64,000 bases of DNA from Bryoerythrophyllum caledonicum (lineage: Eukaryota > Streptophyta > Bryopsida > Pottiales > Pottiaceae). Positions 21,162 through 33,371 of this stretch are shown one piece after another. Position 1 is the stretch's first letter. Each line of letters opens with the position of its first letter. The stretch spans positions 37,932,199 to 37,996,198 of the forward strand of contig OZ020516.1 in assembly GCA_963971425.1 (NCBI GenBank), written 5' to 3'. Made by a program: the position numbers and the translations under genes. The notes under the pieces were generated by a model. The model saw only the letters and a program-made list of their open reading frames with translations. It ran no database searches and was not told the DNA's origin.

Positions 21162-22269
21162 AGAGGTTAGTTGAGTGTTTTAAATTTAATTTTGGAATAT
21201 TAAATAATCATAACTATCTTATTTTATTTTTGATGGGACCGGGACACCCTGAAAAAGTGGTCCGTGACTCCGTGCCCCCATTTTCCTTTGATACTTTTAA
21301 TACCACCTCATGTGTACTTTCCTTACTGCAAATCAGGAGGGAGACCTTTCCATTGTTTCCTGGAAAGCTCCCTCACGTGATAATATTTCATCCTGAATTG
21401 CAGTTACTGTATTACCGATTTCAAGTTGACCCTTTCATAACATAGTTTCACCAAACACTGCATATAGTGTGGGCCAAACTATTTCAAAATACCTACACTA
21501 ATTTCAGTACACGCAAATTACAATGGTCCACCTCAACTCTCAATCCACATCAAATCACGTTCCTCATAAAATAGTATGGGATGTTTCAAAATTATTGACA
21601 CAAAATTAATGTGGATTGTAAAGAGGTCATAGCAAGCAACGGTGAGGTGGTGGCAAGGGATGGGAAGTGGAAGATATTTGGTAGTGAGTGGTGGTGTGGT
21701 GGCAAAGAATGGCATGACACATGATGAAATGTGTCCTTATCAATTGTGTTTCAAAACCAAATTGATGTGGTCCACATCAATTTTCACCCACATTACCAAT
21801 GAATCCACACTATCTTTAGTGTTTTGTGTAGAGGATGTACCCTGATCCAATTCTACCTAGGTCTAGAACGCAATAGTTGGAGGAAATTAGCAAAGGGAGA
21901 AGGACGATAAGGACCTTATTAAAAAAATATTAGATTGTGGAATCCATAAAATCTTGTCGTATTCAACTTTAGGTGAAATTGACATACAATTGACAATACA
22001 ATTAAATTAGGATACAGCTCAATTATGTCTTGGATTTGTCACATCTCAAAGAAGAAGATTTATCCAACTAATGAAAGTTATGACTACTTTGATACATGTT
22101 AGCTCTAATGTTCTCATTCTAGTTAGGGGACTTTTATGGTCACCTATTGATTGCTACATCATCTCACTCAAAGCAGCACCACAATACCATAGTTGTAGCT
22201 TATATGCAATTAATGTCGTAGAAAAGTAAAAATCGTAATTGAGATTGTTAACAATTTGAACCATATATA
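21162..22269. other. Non-coding, contains an inverted-repeat element at 21452-21826
   Basis: CAAACACTGCATATAGTGTGG at 21452 (given here once, 21 positions with one indel in its partner) pairs with CCACACTATCTTTAGTG ending near 21826. The terminal words resemble those of the outer element at 51785-52544. No coding frame is seen in the rest. Confidence 0.5.
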
Positions 22270-24560
22270 TATATATATATAATTTAGCACAAAATGAAAT
22301 GAAATCGATTGCAAGGAAAAAGGGAGAACAACAAAAGACAAGAACAAAACCACACACCAAGACTTTGAAAGCCCAATATGGGAAATTAAAGAGCAGCGGA
22401 ATTAATTTCGGCACAGGGCTAGAAACAGACACCGTCAAAGGCCAAGCACACAACGAGATACAAGCAACAACAAGACAGCGAGAAACCGTCCACCGGGAAG
22501 GAAACCTAGAAAACCATCCAGAGGCTCAAGCAAGACATCCAACCGCAAAAGCAAGCAAGGGCAATGAGAAAAAAGAAACCACTGTTTCGTCCGGCTCAAG
22601 TGGAAAGTCAGTTAAGCCCAAAGAGGGGAACAAGCCAAGAGACAAAGCATCAACGTGCACACCCCTCAAAGACAAACTCCTCTGACGTTGCGACACCACC
22701 ACTTCAGCCACACGCTCGCGATCCATCGATGATCCCACCAAACTCAAAGTCGCCTATTTCTCCCTACGACTTCTAGAGAGACTGACAAACCCGGCTTGAA
22801 GCTCCTCCCGCCAGCGTCAGGCGCCAGTGCCTCTGCAGAAGGCCCGAAACTAGCCCCCAAAAATTGCCGCTGATGTTGTGAAGCCTCTTGCTAAACCGCT
22901 TGCTCTTGGGAACCATCATGAGCTCCAAGGGAAGAGCCGCCGCCTCCCAAGGGGATCCACGGAAAAGGCACCGACAGTTGAATCAGAGGCCACAAGCAGG
23001 TCGCTCCCAGAGTCAAAGATGCGAGAAAGGAAGCACAAAAACACAATGCCAACGCCTCGTTATCAAGTTCACTTCCAGGTCGTGCCTAGAAATCCGCTTG
23101 ATCTCTGAAATCTTCCTCCGACTGTAGGGATTAGAGAAGATCGAAGAGCTCCTCCTCTGAACTCACAGATTTGACGTCAAGCTCGATATCGGCAATTATT
23201 CCTTCCAAGATTTTTCCAGCAAGCTACTCCGCCTCTGCATGGTCGATGGGGACTTCCTTAGGTTGAGCTTGGTCACCAACTAATTCCTCGCCCGAGCTAC
23301 CTGCAGGGCTATCAGGAATGCACGATTGAGAAAGACCGGCTCTAAAACACCTTTATGTGAAGGCTAAATTCCTTGGGAGGAATTCTGGATGGAGCACTAT
23401 ACGCCAGCTTAGAGCACCTCTGAAAGTACAGAAGGCACTTCCCGGGCTCCAAGCTAAAATAAAGTCATCCTCCTTCCATTGTTGCTTGGTCACCTTGAAC
23501 TCCTAGCCGGAGTATCTTGTGAGCTCCTTCCAAGCTCCCATACCTGCGTGGACGGTTTGTTGCCAAGATGCGAACAAAGCCACCCCCACATGGAATTCTC
23601 CTTCCCGCAGCTCAAACTCGCATTTTTGGCACTATATCTGCCTAATCACACAACTTCAAAGTACGTCCCACGGTGTCTTCTTTGTGGAAGGGACAATTGG
23701 ACTTCCTCGTGCATCAAAAAACCCTGAAATCGGCTCCCACCAAGACCTGAGCCGTGGATTTAATTTCGCCAATTGATGCATCCTTCTAACCTTTGCCCAC
23801 ACCCCATCGACCGCTGGGCATAGAAAGAAGGCATATTCGGGAGTCTCTTGAGCTCCATGGGTGCACAATGCACAAATCCCATTGTTGTTTGGCATATTCT
23901 TCGCCAGACGCCACCTCACAAGCCGGAGGCCCCATTGGGCAGTAAGCCACACCACTATTGACACCTTTCGTGGGATCCAATCATTGAACCAAAGATCCTT
24001 GTAGAAAGCTGAGATTTGTGCCACTCTGTATCCACGCTCTTGCATGTGTAATGTAAACTTGAGGGATCCGCCCTAGAGGTGTTCAAAAGCTTATATCCTC
24101 TCTTTGTGGTGTATGAAAACAAATTTCCACACTTATGACATCCAATGGCATTCTACTCCCATTCTTTCAGGTCAAGTTCCAAGTTCGTCACCTTCCCATT
24201 GTTGAATAGAAACAACTGCCAATCTGTTGGAGGAGGCTCCACCGGGTCGAAGGCGATAATCCAATCATCCGGGCTTTTTGACAGCGTCCTCGCCCTCGAG
24301 AGCAGCCATGCAATTAGGGGAGCTCGATTCCGGTCGGAGACAAGCTTTAGTTTGTTAGAGTGCAGTTGCCGCTGATAGATGTGAGCGGAAATCCGCCCAT
24401 CCTCCACAGCAGAGCTGTAGAAGAAGTCTTGTGGAGCCCGAGGAAAGACCACCTCAGTTGTCCACCATTCCTTCTCTTTGAGCGCTTCCGGCTGGTCAAC
24501 CACACACCAAGACCAGCCCACTAATGAAACTCTTAAATCCCTAAGAGCCCAAGCGTACAT
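22270..24560 (-). mobile_element. Decayed L1-type LINE 3' half
   Basis: On the minus strand the element reads from an open but broken frame (24560-24153) into a zf-RVT zinc-binding domain (24045-23656), and ends at low coordinates in TTTTGTGCTAAATTATATATA, an A/T-rich tail like that of the small LINE copy at 26090-26421 (TTTTGTGCCAAAAAAAT). At least one frameshift separates the two open segments. The 5' side is cut at about 24560-24575 by a TTAA-type element. Reverse transcriptase proper is missing. Confidence 0.6.
23656..24045 (-). pseudogene. LINE reverse-transcriptase zinc-binding (zf-RVT) domain fragment, 129 aa
   Basis: The frame carries the zf-RVT layout of plant LINEs: WIPRKVSIVVWLTAQW (residues about 23-38), then NNNGICALC (Cys58, Cys61), then ETPEYAFFLCPAVDGVW (Cys76). 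The usual His before the last Cys (normally E-H-L-F) is Tyr71 here, so one zinc ligand is lost. It has no start codon of its own in biological terms. It is an internal piece of the polyprotein and should not be expressed. Confidence 0.7.
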
Positions 24561-24574
24561 GGGGCCTACGTTTT

Positions 24575-25423
24575 AGATTTTGGGTAGGTTCCTAAAATTT
24601 TAAAAAAAATCTTTTTTTAGTGAAACTCTTAAGCTAGCTTGTCCCTTATAAGAGCTCCATGGGGAAATTATTATTATTATTTTTGGATTCAAGGTTTGAA
24701 AGTTAGTACCACTCAAAGTTAGAAATGGGGACTCCGGGCAGCTCCAAAACTTTGCTAGAAGTCTCTATTGACATTGGAATTTTCCATACATGTAGAGAAT
24801 ATTACGGTCTATAATGATGTTAAAAAAAATCCTATCTCTAGTGTAAAAAAACATTTTAACACATTTTTACACATTATAAAACTTTGTCTTTTCTATGTAA
24901 AACCTGAATATCTTCATTTTTTCACTTTTTATTTTTTCTACAACAATATGTGGTATAAAGCTTCTTATTAACCGTTTAGATTATCATTCTAAAACATATT
25001 AAATTCTAAAAAAAAAATATCGTGAATTTTTGAACATCCACTCCTAGCACACTTGTTTTGAATATGCTACACCCCTTCTCTACCTCTAAAATTTGTTGAA
25101 TTTGGAATTAACATCATGCTTAACGCAATGGTAAAAGATTTAGACTTGTATAGTGCAAAAATTTAATACCAAGCGAAGTCAAAGTCTGTTGATCCACTCA
25201 ATGCAGGAAAGAAAATGAACCATTTTCTTGACTTCATACACAATAATCTTTCAATCTGTGTGGTCAACCTTATGCAATTTTGTGAATATGTTACTTAGTA
25301 AGTCTTAATGGAGATTCTATGGTCAAAAGGATAAATATATGGTTTGTTTCCTTCCTTCCTCATTGCACTAGAATCAACAATTTTGAAGTGTTTTGGTGTG
25401 AAATCGTCACGGGCTTTTAGGGG
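24575..25423. mobile_element. piggyBac-like element, left end truncated
   Basis: The right end CTTTTAGGGG|TTAA (25424-25427) follows GAAGTGTTTTGGTGTGAAAT, which is also the right subterminal sequence of the copy at 19681-21157. The left part (GGTAGGTTCCTAAAATTTT ... GGTTTGAAAGTTAGTACCAC) matches the reverse complement of 50383-50596, but the first 40 bp with TTAA are missing. Confidence 0.65.
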
Positions 25424-25427
25424 TTAA

Positions 25428-25898
25428 CCCACGTGATATGGTTGCCTACTCTATTAAATATTGCTTTAAATTGGCCGAGTTGTTGTCTAACCATGTAGAG
25501 GCTTTTGACCTCTCTTGCTCTCAAGTGCTGCTCTGTCATAGTCAATGAGACCCTACCAAATGATGTTTTGGATCTTCAACAAGTTCCATCGATGTTGATT
25601 GAAAACCTTGTCATTTTGCACAATCCATAGAGCCCACAACGTTATCCCACCAAGATTTAACCAACTTTTGTTTTGTTAGTGAAAAGGCGACAAAAATTGT
25701 TTGGATCAAAGAAAACGTCATTAGATTCAACCTACTTAATTTTGATTTATTTTTTGCCATTCTTTGAATTAGTGCTATTTCGAATCAAATGACATGGGAC
25801 GAACCATCTGGATGTCTACCAAAGGAAAGAATGTATACTCATCCTTTTTATAAGTTATAGGCAAATCTAACGTTGGTAGATGGAGGTGGTAAGACCCT
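25428..25898. other. Spacer, nothing recognised
   Basis: No gene, RNA or repeat termini could be supported here. Confidence 0.35.
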
Positions 25899-26075
25899 AG
25901 TAGAGGTTATAGTTAGCTAAGAATTTAGTGGAGGTTTGGTAACTTAGTACATGGTTAAAGTTAGTTGAGAATTTAGTGAAAATTTGATAACTTAATAGAG
26001 GTTAAAGTTAGATGAGAATTTGATGAAGATTTGGTAACTTAGTAGAGGTTAAATTTAGCTAAGAATTTAGTGGCA
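25899..26075. repeat. Tandem repeat, about 47-48 bp x 3.8
   Basis: Units share AGTAGAGGTTAAAGTTAGCT, AAGAATTTAGTGGAG and TTTGGTAACTT with point differences. The last unit is cut by the LINE insertion site at 26078. Related wording resumes after 26434 (GGTATAGCTTAGAAGAG). Confidence 0.8.
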
Positions 26076-26089
26076 ATGATGGAAGTTCA

Positions 26090-26421
26090 TTTTTATTTTT
26101 TTATTTTTTTGGCACAAAACATACAAAGTTCGAATTGCAAAGAACCGAGGGAACCAACAAAAACAAGAGGCGCGCCAAGGCCGACAGCGCAGAACCAAGA
26201 GAACTGTGACCCTAATGAAACTCCCTACCTACACCACCCGATTATCTAGCCTCGTACACAATGCCTTGTTGCAGCCCCATTTGGAGTCAAAGTTGATCGT
26301 AGCTTTGGACCTGTTCATCTCCAAGTTGGCCCTTGGAATTATGTCCCACCCAACCCTGCCATAGTCAGTGAGGCCTAGCCATATCACATTTTCAATCTTG
26401 TAGGGAGTCCAACGGTGTGAC
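26090..26421 (-). mobile_element. 5'-truncated LINE insertion, 332 bp, with a perfect 12-bp TSD
   Basis: The element is flanked by GATGGAAGTTCA at 26078-26089 and 26422-26433. On the minus strand it ends in GTGCCAAAAAAATAAAAAAAT, split only by a few non-A bases, the expected A-rich tail. It contains the last 60 or so codons of the LINE open frame (KIENVIWLGLTDYGRVGWD ... CTRLDNRVV stop). Its 3' wording matches the tail of the LINE at 22270-24560, so both belong to one family. Confidence 0.88.
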
Positions 26422-26433
26422 GATGGAAGTTCA

Positions 26434-27299
26434 AAGGACACAAATTGAGTACTACGTGATAAAGCTGTAAAACTTATTGGAGATTATAACTTAGCAGAGG
26501 TATAGCTTAGAAGAGATTTTTACGTTAACAGCGGTTATTAGTAGGTTGAGGTAATAAGTTAGCGGCATTCTAAGTTAGCGGCAGATAACTGTAATCACCG
26601 GCAACATCGGGAGAACAGAATTGGCCAAGCTGCAGGTCAGTGAAACAGTGGAAGAATGTCGTGGGAAAAAATGATGTCCCCGGCAATATGATAACGTCTA
26701 TGTGCGCAGGTGAATGGTCAGTGAAGCGGATCGGATCGGATATGAGAATAGAATAAAAGCAGAAAAGAGACGACTGCATGTGAGGGGGACCGAAAAGGAA
26801 GGGCAGAAAGTTAAAAGCGCCAGCCAACGCCGCCTACCAGCGATCCTTAAACTGGCTAAAGTTAGCTGCGAAGCTACAAGAAAATGCCGGGCTGCTAATT
26901 ATACACCGTGAAAAAATAAATAATAAATAATGAGATTTACCCAGAGACGAGCCTCATAAATATTTTACCACCTTTTGATATGATATCCATGGATATCACA
27001 TTGGTATCTCATGAATATAAGAGGGTATCATCTAGGTACGCTGCGGTATCTCCTCATATTGTGTGCTTAATACCTTACTTCACTCCTAGGCTGTAGTTTC
27101 TTTTTCCTTTTGTTTTTTTTGTTTTTTAATCAATTTAAAAAAATATATTCTTGGGAGCACTGCCGCCTACCACCCTCCTCCACTCCATCGGTTCAGTGCC
27201 AGGAGCTTCTCTTGTAAGGTTGGATAACCTGTCACCACCATCAACCCCAGAATCGACAGTCTTATGTGGGCCAAAACCGCCAGACGCCCACCCCATTTC
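26434..27299. other. Non-coding, contains an 18-bp perfect palindrome at 26981-26998
   Basis: TGATATCCATGGATATCA is a perfect palindrome and lies in a GATATC/GGTATC-rich stretch (26975-27055). No coding frame could be supported. Confidence 0.45.
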
Positions 27300-27885
27300 C
27301 GAAATTTTAGGAAAGTCGGTTTATAATTGGGTCTCAATTTATAATTGGTTCACATCTCTCGGTTTTTTAGTCTCTTGTGCTCACAGTGATGGGTGCTTTG
27401 ACAAGTGGTCATTAGCACAACTTACTGTGGAAGTAGAGAGTTTTGTATGTCGAGGAATGGGTCATGGCTTACTATCCACTTAAAAAATTTATAGCAATTT
27501 CAATATGAAGAAATAAATGGTCATGACAATTGCAATATTCATGAAATCCTATTTTGAATTCCCAAAAAATTCTGACCACGTATACAAACGCTATAAATAG
27601 GTCAGCAAGCTTAGTGTAGTATGGTGTTCTCCTGTATAATAATAGTAGACGGCGCACTGGATGTCGTGAAAATTACAGACAGCCTCCCTTGCTACCAGGC
27701 TGTGCGTGTATGGAGTTGTCTATAACATTCTCCCGCCTTTGGTCGCTGGCTCGCACCTCCCTCTGTATTTGTGTCGGAGGGATAGCAGCGAGCCCTGGCC
27801 CCCTCATCCACCTTTCTGCCAGCATATTCTCAGACAAAGAGACTTCTGATTGAGGTGGAGCGACCCATAACCGTTCTGTTAACAC
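27300..27885 (-). mobile_element. Possible LTR-retrotransposon 3' junction (PPT and start of LTR)
   Basis: On the minus strand GGCGGGAGAA (27737-27728) is followed directly by TGTTATAGACAACTCC, the usual arrangement of a polypurine tract and the TG start of a 3' LTR in copia and gypsy elements. A TATA-like CTATTTATAG follows about 130 bp in. The 50 codons before the tract are open but unrecognised. No second LTR copy was found in the window and the LTR end is not fixed. Confidence 0.4.
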
Positions 27886-28344
27886 TTAAGGTAAGCCCCC
27901 CCCATAACCAACAAAAACCCGTAGCCAACGGCTATTTAATTGGGGTATATCCAACCCTCTTCCATCCCATTACCACCAACTCAGCTCCAAATGGAGGTTT
28001 GCTATCAGTCATGACCCTTACTTTTGGTTTTTGGTCTGCTGGCCACCCACTACACATGGCTGCACAGTTTGAAAATTCATAACTAATTCAGTTTTCATCG
28101 AAAAAATATGAAATCACTCGGGTTGGAATTGAAATTCTATGGGCTATCACTGAAAAATAATAGTATAATTATCTCCTCTCTCCATATATGCACATTTCTT
28201 AACTTGTCGGTTTTAGGGAGGCTTATCTTAATGTATCATGATAGTTTCACACCAAATCTCTTGGATTCTAGTGCAATGAATAAAGAAGGAAACAAAAACT
28301 TTTATTTCTAGTTTTGACCGTAGGATCTCAATTTGGACTTATGT

Positions 28345-28870
28345 AACCTCTAAATTACCAAAAGTACCCTCGGGGGTTGCTTGAAGGTTTGAGCCCATTC
28401 CTCCTTTGTCAATTTATAATATTAGTTTCTGAAATTTTTACTGTAGATGGACATTACTAAAAGCTTTGTGTAAGTCCTATTATTTTCCTACATGTGACAT
28501 TTAATGAAAAAGGTATAGGGTTTGGAAGTTCAAATGGGGAGAGTGGGCAAATCGGGCAACTCCAAAAACTTTTGCTACGACACTCTATTGAATGTGAGAT
28601 TTCCAACACTAGCAAATAATATTATTTCCTTCCATATTGTCAAAAAGAATCTCTTTTCTTTAGTGAAAAATAGCATATTTATCCAAGTCAAACATTTTCA
28701 CACATTGTAGGACATTGTTGGGCAAGGTACCAAAAAATCTTCTTCCTTTCCACATAAAACTTAGAGATGTTCATATATTCTACTTTTTAATTTACCCACA
28801 ACATTATTTGGTGTAAAACTTTCATTGACCATTTTGTATATTTCCTCATAGGTTTCACTAAGGGAGGAAA
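28345..28870. mobile_element. Degenerate piggyBac-like element copy lacking the nested MITE
   Basis: The left end reads GTAA|CCTCTAAATTACCAAAAG (TTAA and CCCC each mutated once), followed by the same interior as 19681-21157 (CTAAAAGCTTTGTGTAAGTCC with one change, CAACTCCAAAAACTTTTGC). The right end is not recognisable. It serves as the empty site for the MITE at 19774-20179. Confidence 0.6.
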
Positions 28871-29445
28871 TACACAAATTTCATCTGAAATTGCCATCAT
28901 GGACTTTTTTTTAATGATGGTGATACGGTTTCAAACTTTCATTAACAAACAGTCAACATAACACTTAGCCCATGGCATGTGAATCATGTAAATCAGTCAG
29001 GACAACAGTCAACCCATATGTCCACTCAGCCAATATGCCGATATATAAAAATTACTCGGCTCTAAATCACTTGGCCCATATGCCCATTATGAATTAACAC
29101 TCATGCATCACAATTTGATATTCTCTGCTCTAAATATCATCTCAACATTCAATCAATCACAAATCCCCATCACAAATCACACACAACATTCCCTTTACAT
29201 AGTGCTTAATAGATATTTAGAGGAGAAAACTTGTCATACGTGTATAATGCACACTATATGACCAAATGGATTCTTCTACATGAAACAACTCTTGACTTCT
29301 ACATACAGATGTTATTGATCTTTTTGAGAAGCATTTATGTTTGGTGGCTTAGTCACTTGACTGAGTTCAATGAGGAAGCACAAGGTGTCAAAGATATTTT
29401 GATATTTTCAATATGCCATTCAAATTGTTTCTCATAGTTCCACAC
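28871..29445. other. AT-rich spacer, nothing recognised
   Basis: An open frame of 68 codons at 29231-29437 has no recognisable motif. I do not call it. Confidence 0.35.
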
Positions 29446-29644
29446 GATGGTAGATATGGAATAACTTTTATTTTATACATCTTTTGGCTTTGAAATTTAT
29501 TCCACATGTTACCAACATAGAGACGATCTTGTGCCAAAAATTTCATTACGGATCAACAAAAACTCAATCCTAGGGAGGGTTGAAGTTGGAAGTAGTTGTA
29601 AGCTTTCCCCTAAGTTTCTCACAACAACACATGTTGGTAGATTT
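29446..29644 (+). repeat. Satellite-like monomer, left of the 5-kb insertion
   Basis: One monomer of about 190-200 bp: GGTAGATATGG ... TCAATCCTAGGGAGGGTTGAAGTTGG (spread over 26 bp) ... ATGTTGGTAGATTT. It matches the array at 34715-35460 in order and orientation. Confidence 0.8.
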
Positions 29645-30114
29645 TTGTCTTACCACAAATTTTTTGTTTTTTTTAGTTAGGTAGATATAGGTATTAAAAT
29701 TAGACAAGATAAGCTAGGATAGAAGGTTATCTCCACCCGGGGTTAATCTTTAAGTAAGATTAGGATAGGAGGAATACGGGGTTTTTATGAAAGCCTTAAT
29801 AGTGGCAAGAAGGGACCTAGAGCTATGACTTAGACTCTAGCTTAAAAACAGTCCTTCGGGCCCTAAACCTGCATGAAGACCAAGAGGCAGGGAATGCCAC
29901 CATCCGAGCCAATCCACACCACTCGAATCTGGCCCGGACGATGGACACCACCCGAATCTAGCCCGGAAGGTGGGAAGAAGCACGACTGAAAGGGACCCGA
30001 GAGGTTCCCAAGACACGGCCACCGGGCATAAAAGTCAGCCTAGATGAGGAAGAATCATCACAGCGAGGAACATGCCACGAACACGAAGAGGCGAGGAGGA
30101 TCATCACAGTCGGA

Positions 30115-30735
30115 GGCTCCGGGCCAACCCTTGTGAGCGAATTCCTGCTGTTGAAGGAAGGCTCCGGGCCAACCCTTGTGAGCGAGTTCCTGCTGATTGG
30201 AGGCTCCAGGCTAGGGAGTAGCAGGCCATGAACACGGAAAGCACGAGGACGATCATCACAACGAGGAGCAGGGAGAGCACGAGGACGATCATCACACCAG
30301 TCGGTAAGCTAGGCTCTGGGCCAGCCTTGTATGAGAGGAGCCTTGTGTTGAGTGAAGGCTCCGGACCAGCCTTGTGAGCGAGTTCCTGTTGAGTGAAGGC
30401 TCCGGGCCAACCTTTGTGAGCGAGTCCCTGTTGTTGAGTGAAGGCTCCGGGCCAGCCTTGTGAGCGAGTTCCTGTTGAGTGAAGGCTCCGGGCCAGCCCT
30501 TGTGGGCGAGTCCCTGTTGTTGAGTAAAGGCTCTGGGCCAACCTTGCGTGAGAGGAGCCCTGCTGTTGAGTGAAGGCTCCGGGCCCACTTTGTGAGCGAG
30601 TTCTTGTTGAGTGAAGGTACCGGGCCAGCCTTGTGCGAGAGGAAGCCTTGTTTTGAGTGAAGGCTCCGGGCCAGCCCTTGTGAGCGAGTCCCTGTTGTTG
30701 AGTGAAGGCTCCGGGCCAGCCTTGTTCAAAGGCAC
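30115..30735 (+). repeat. Minisatellite, about 12 units of 41-46 bp
   Basis: Units begin GGCTCCGGGCCAGCCTTGTG and end TTGTTGAGTGAA, with insertions of GTTGTT and a variant TGTGCGAGAGGA. A direct duplication around AGCACGAGGACGATCATCAC interrupts units 3 and 4 (30210-30300). The repeat keeps long frames open on both strands, which explains spurious GWPGAFTQQ-type and GSGPALVS-type proteins. Confidence 0.93.
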
Positions 30736-30820
30736 CTACGGTGTGAAGGGAGCACCAGCAGTAGGACGTGAAGAGCAAGCTCCAACCCGTTTTTCACGCC
30801 TCAAAACCCTCAAACATCGA

Positions 30821-32809
30821 ATGGCCTCTAATCTGGTACCCTCGGGAAAGAAGGAGATTTGCCCAGTCATGCCCAAGGATTCTCTGGAGCTCACCGAGTT
30901 CAAAGAGGATCTCCTTCGCATGGGCTGTCTCTCCCTAATGGATTTCTGTTGGAGCTTTTGGATGAAATCCACTGTGCAGGAGATGCGGGAAGATCCCTTG
31001 CCGGAACCCGATGGAGATAGCATCCGGGCTTGCCCGGATAGATGGACCATGGGAAGGTGGCAAGAGGTGTATAACTTTCCACGACAAGGGGCGGGGTGGA
31101 CAAGTACGAAGAAGGAGGAGTATGCCAAGGGGAGGTTCGGTAACAAGGATGCCAAGAACGGTTATGCGGTACAAGATTGCACGGACCCCCGCGCCTGACG
31201 GGTCTTCGCATTCCTTGTACCAATTTTACACCCCGAGAAACCCATCCGAGTAACGGTTACTCTCGCTAACACCCTGTATGGTTCCTACCTTGGCGAGAGG
31301 GTGGTGAATTGGGCCATCATCGTGAAGGATGTGGTAATTCGGTTGACTCGGAGTATTCACAATATCAAACGCGCCCCCCTCTTCCCGTTTTTGATCCACA
31401 TGTATCACCATTTCAAGGAGACCACTCCGGAGGAGGACATGGCGTATGGAACGCAACTGATGATGAAGAAGTTCGAAGGGACAGAATCAGAACCCGAACC
31501 GGGGTCTGAAGGAGGGAGCAACTCATCACAGTCAGGAGAGGAGATTGTACCACCTCCCAAGCGTCAGAAACAGAGACAGGGAAGAGCCCCCTCCACCCGC
31601 ACCCGCACAACCATCCGCGCCGCAACCACCGGACCGGCCCAACTTCGAGGCAAGTCTTATCCAGCCTCCGAGCTACTCGAAGCTATTCGCGTGTATTTGG
31701 AAGACTCGGATAGGACCTTGGGACAAGCGAGCAGCTTGGTGGGTAACCCTCCGCGTGAAGGCTTGATCGCCGCGATCAAGGAGAAGGTCGGAGGAGCCTG
31801 CGATCTTCGCCTCATGGAGCAGAAGGTCAACCGACTCACACTCGAGGTGACAAAGGTAAGGAGTAGAGCGTTGGAGGCAGAAAGAAGTTGCAAGGCGGCT
31901 CTTCTCCAAGCCAATGCCTCGGTAGCAGCGTTACAACAGGTAGATGAAGCATTACGTATTCCAGCAGATGTGGTACTGAAGGCCAAGATGTTCGACGCTC
32001 GATTGGAGAGAGATGATCACATTTCCAGCAAGCGGGTGATTGCCTTCGTGATGGAGCAAACCGTGAAGGTTGAGGCGGCTTATGCCAACATGCGGTTATT
32101 GGTGAGCAAACTCACCCACATTCTACCCAAGTTTGTGGAAGACTCCGACAATTCCGACAAGGATGGGGACTCAGGTTTGGAGACCAACCCGGAGGAGCGT
32201 CACCTCGGTGATCACGGCCGACAAAAGGAGAAGGAAGTGGTGGACCTTGACAGCCCGGATCTGTCCCCTCCACTCGTGGGCTCAAGGATCCCGGCATGAC
32301 CATTTCCTTCGGAGGTCACCGCACCGATGCGGAGCGGTTGGAAGGAACGCCCGGGGGTTGCGATGGAGTCCCCACTTCCCGTGCATCCTCGCCAGCTGCC
32401 ACTCGGTGATTCTCCGCGCTCTACGCCGATTGTGGCCCCTTTGCAGAGCGGGCTTCACATTGGGAAGACCGCAAGTGAGAGTTCCTCTTACTTGTACACT
32501 CCAGGATAGATATCCGGCCATGATATCATCATGGGCACCCCGAGTCAGGCATCGGCCCCTCCGACACGATCCGGGCCACATCCGGGCATGACTACCGTGT
32601 CAATCACCCCGGATGGCCCGGATTCTTCCTTGCCTTCGAGGGAAACCTTGTTGAGGGCAACGATTGGTCAACCCACACCTTCCACCGATGTGTTTGCGCC
32701 ATTGGTGGCACTTGCAGCAGCCGCGCCCACCCTGACTTCAAGCCGGAGTTCCAAGAAGCGCAAGAGGAGGGAGGAGCGGAAGAGACTCGAGGAGCTGGCC
32801 CGGAAGTAG
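30821..32809 (+). pseudogene. Gag-like TE protein, one 663-codon frame with three stop codons
   Basis: From ATGGCCTCTAATCTG (30821) a single frame runs 663 codons to TAG at 32807, broken only at TGA 31196, TGA 32297 and TAG 32507. Between the stops the protein is coherent. An N-terminal folded region has WQEVYNF, CTDPRA and PILHPEKPIRVTVTLANT. Next come an acidic Ser-rich linker with a basic patch (PPPKRQKQRQ) near residues 245-255 and a long helical coiled-coil stretch (about 320-440). A Pro/Ser/Thr-rich tail ends in KKRKRREERKRLEELARK. It resembles the relic at 48035-49575. The first TGA precedes CGG and can be explained by a CGA to TGA change (CpG decay). The family name is unknown to me. 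Confidence 0.65.
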
Positions 32810-33203
32810 GCCAGGATCTTGGTTTGTAGGTCACTGTTCAGTCCGGGATTTGGCCCCCGGTTGACTTTGGTTTTGACTTGGTTTTGCCTTGGATTTTGTG
32901 TAATAAGTGACCTCTGACGGTGCACGTCGTGTGGAGTGGCAGCACCGCCACCAAGAGTAGTTATTGTCACCGTTTTTAGTTAGAAGGTATCGTTTGAGTT
33001 TGGACTCTTGTGTGAGTCCTTCGCAGTATAAGAGAGGAGTCTCGTGGCCTCTCTCTTCACTGCTTGATGTGTGTACTTGCTTTCAGTTCAATTCTAAACC
33101 TACGCTCTCAGAAAACCTTCGACGGTTGGAGAGCTCGGATTCTATATGACTGTGAGTACCATCTCAAGTAGTCGACTCCTCAAGTCCATACTAACCGTCA
33201 AGT

Positions 33204-33371
33204 CATTGTTTCCTTGTTCCATCAAGTAGAGTTAGTCCGGGTGGATGAGAATAACAGGTGAAATGGTTAGATTGTTAGTTTGGGGCGTGACTCTAACTCT
33301 GACCTCTTGTGATTGTTTCCTTGTTCCATCAAATAGAGTTAGTCCGAGTGGATGAGAATAACAGGTGAGAT
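33204..33371 (+). repeat. Direct repeat of about 58 bp, 107 bp apart
   Basis: Both copies read TTGTTTCCTTGTTCCATCAA, AGAGTTAGTCCG and GGATGAGAATAACAGGTGA with two or three differences. Confidence 0.9.

Noticed and set aside
30104..30778. A 224-codon minus-strand open frame full of GWPGAFTQQ repeats
   Set aside because: It is a translation artefact of the 41-46-bp minisatellite. Both strands and several frames stay open and unit lengths vary out of frame.
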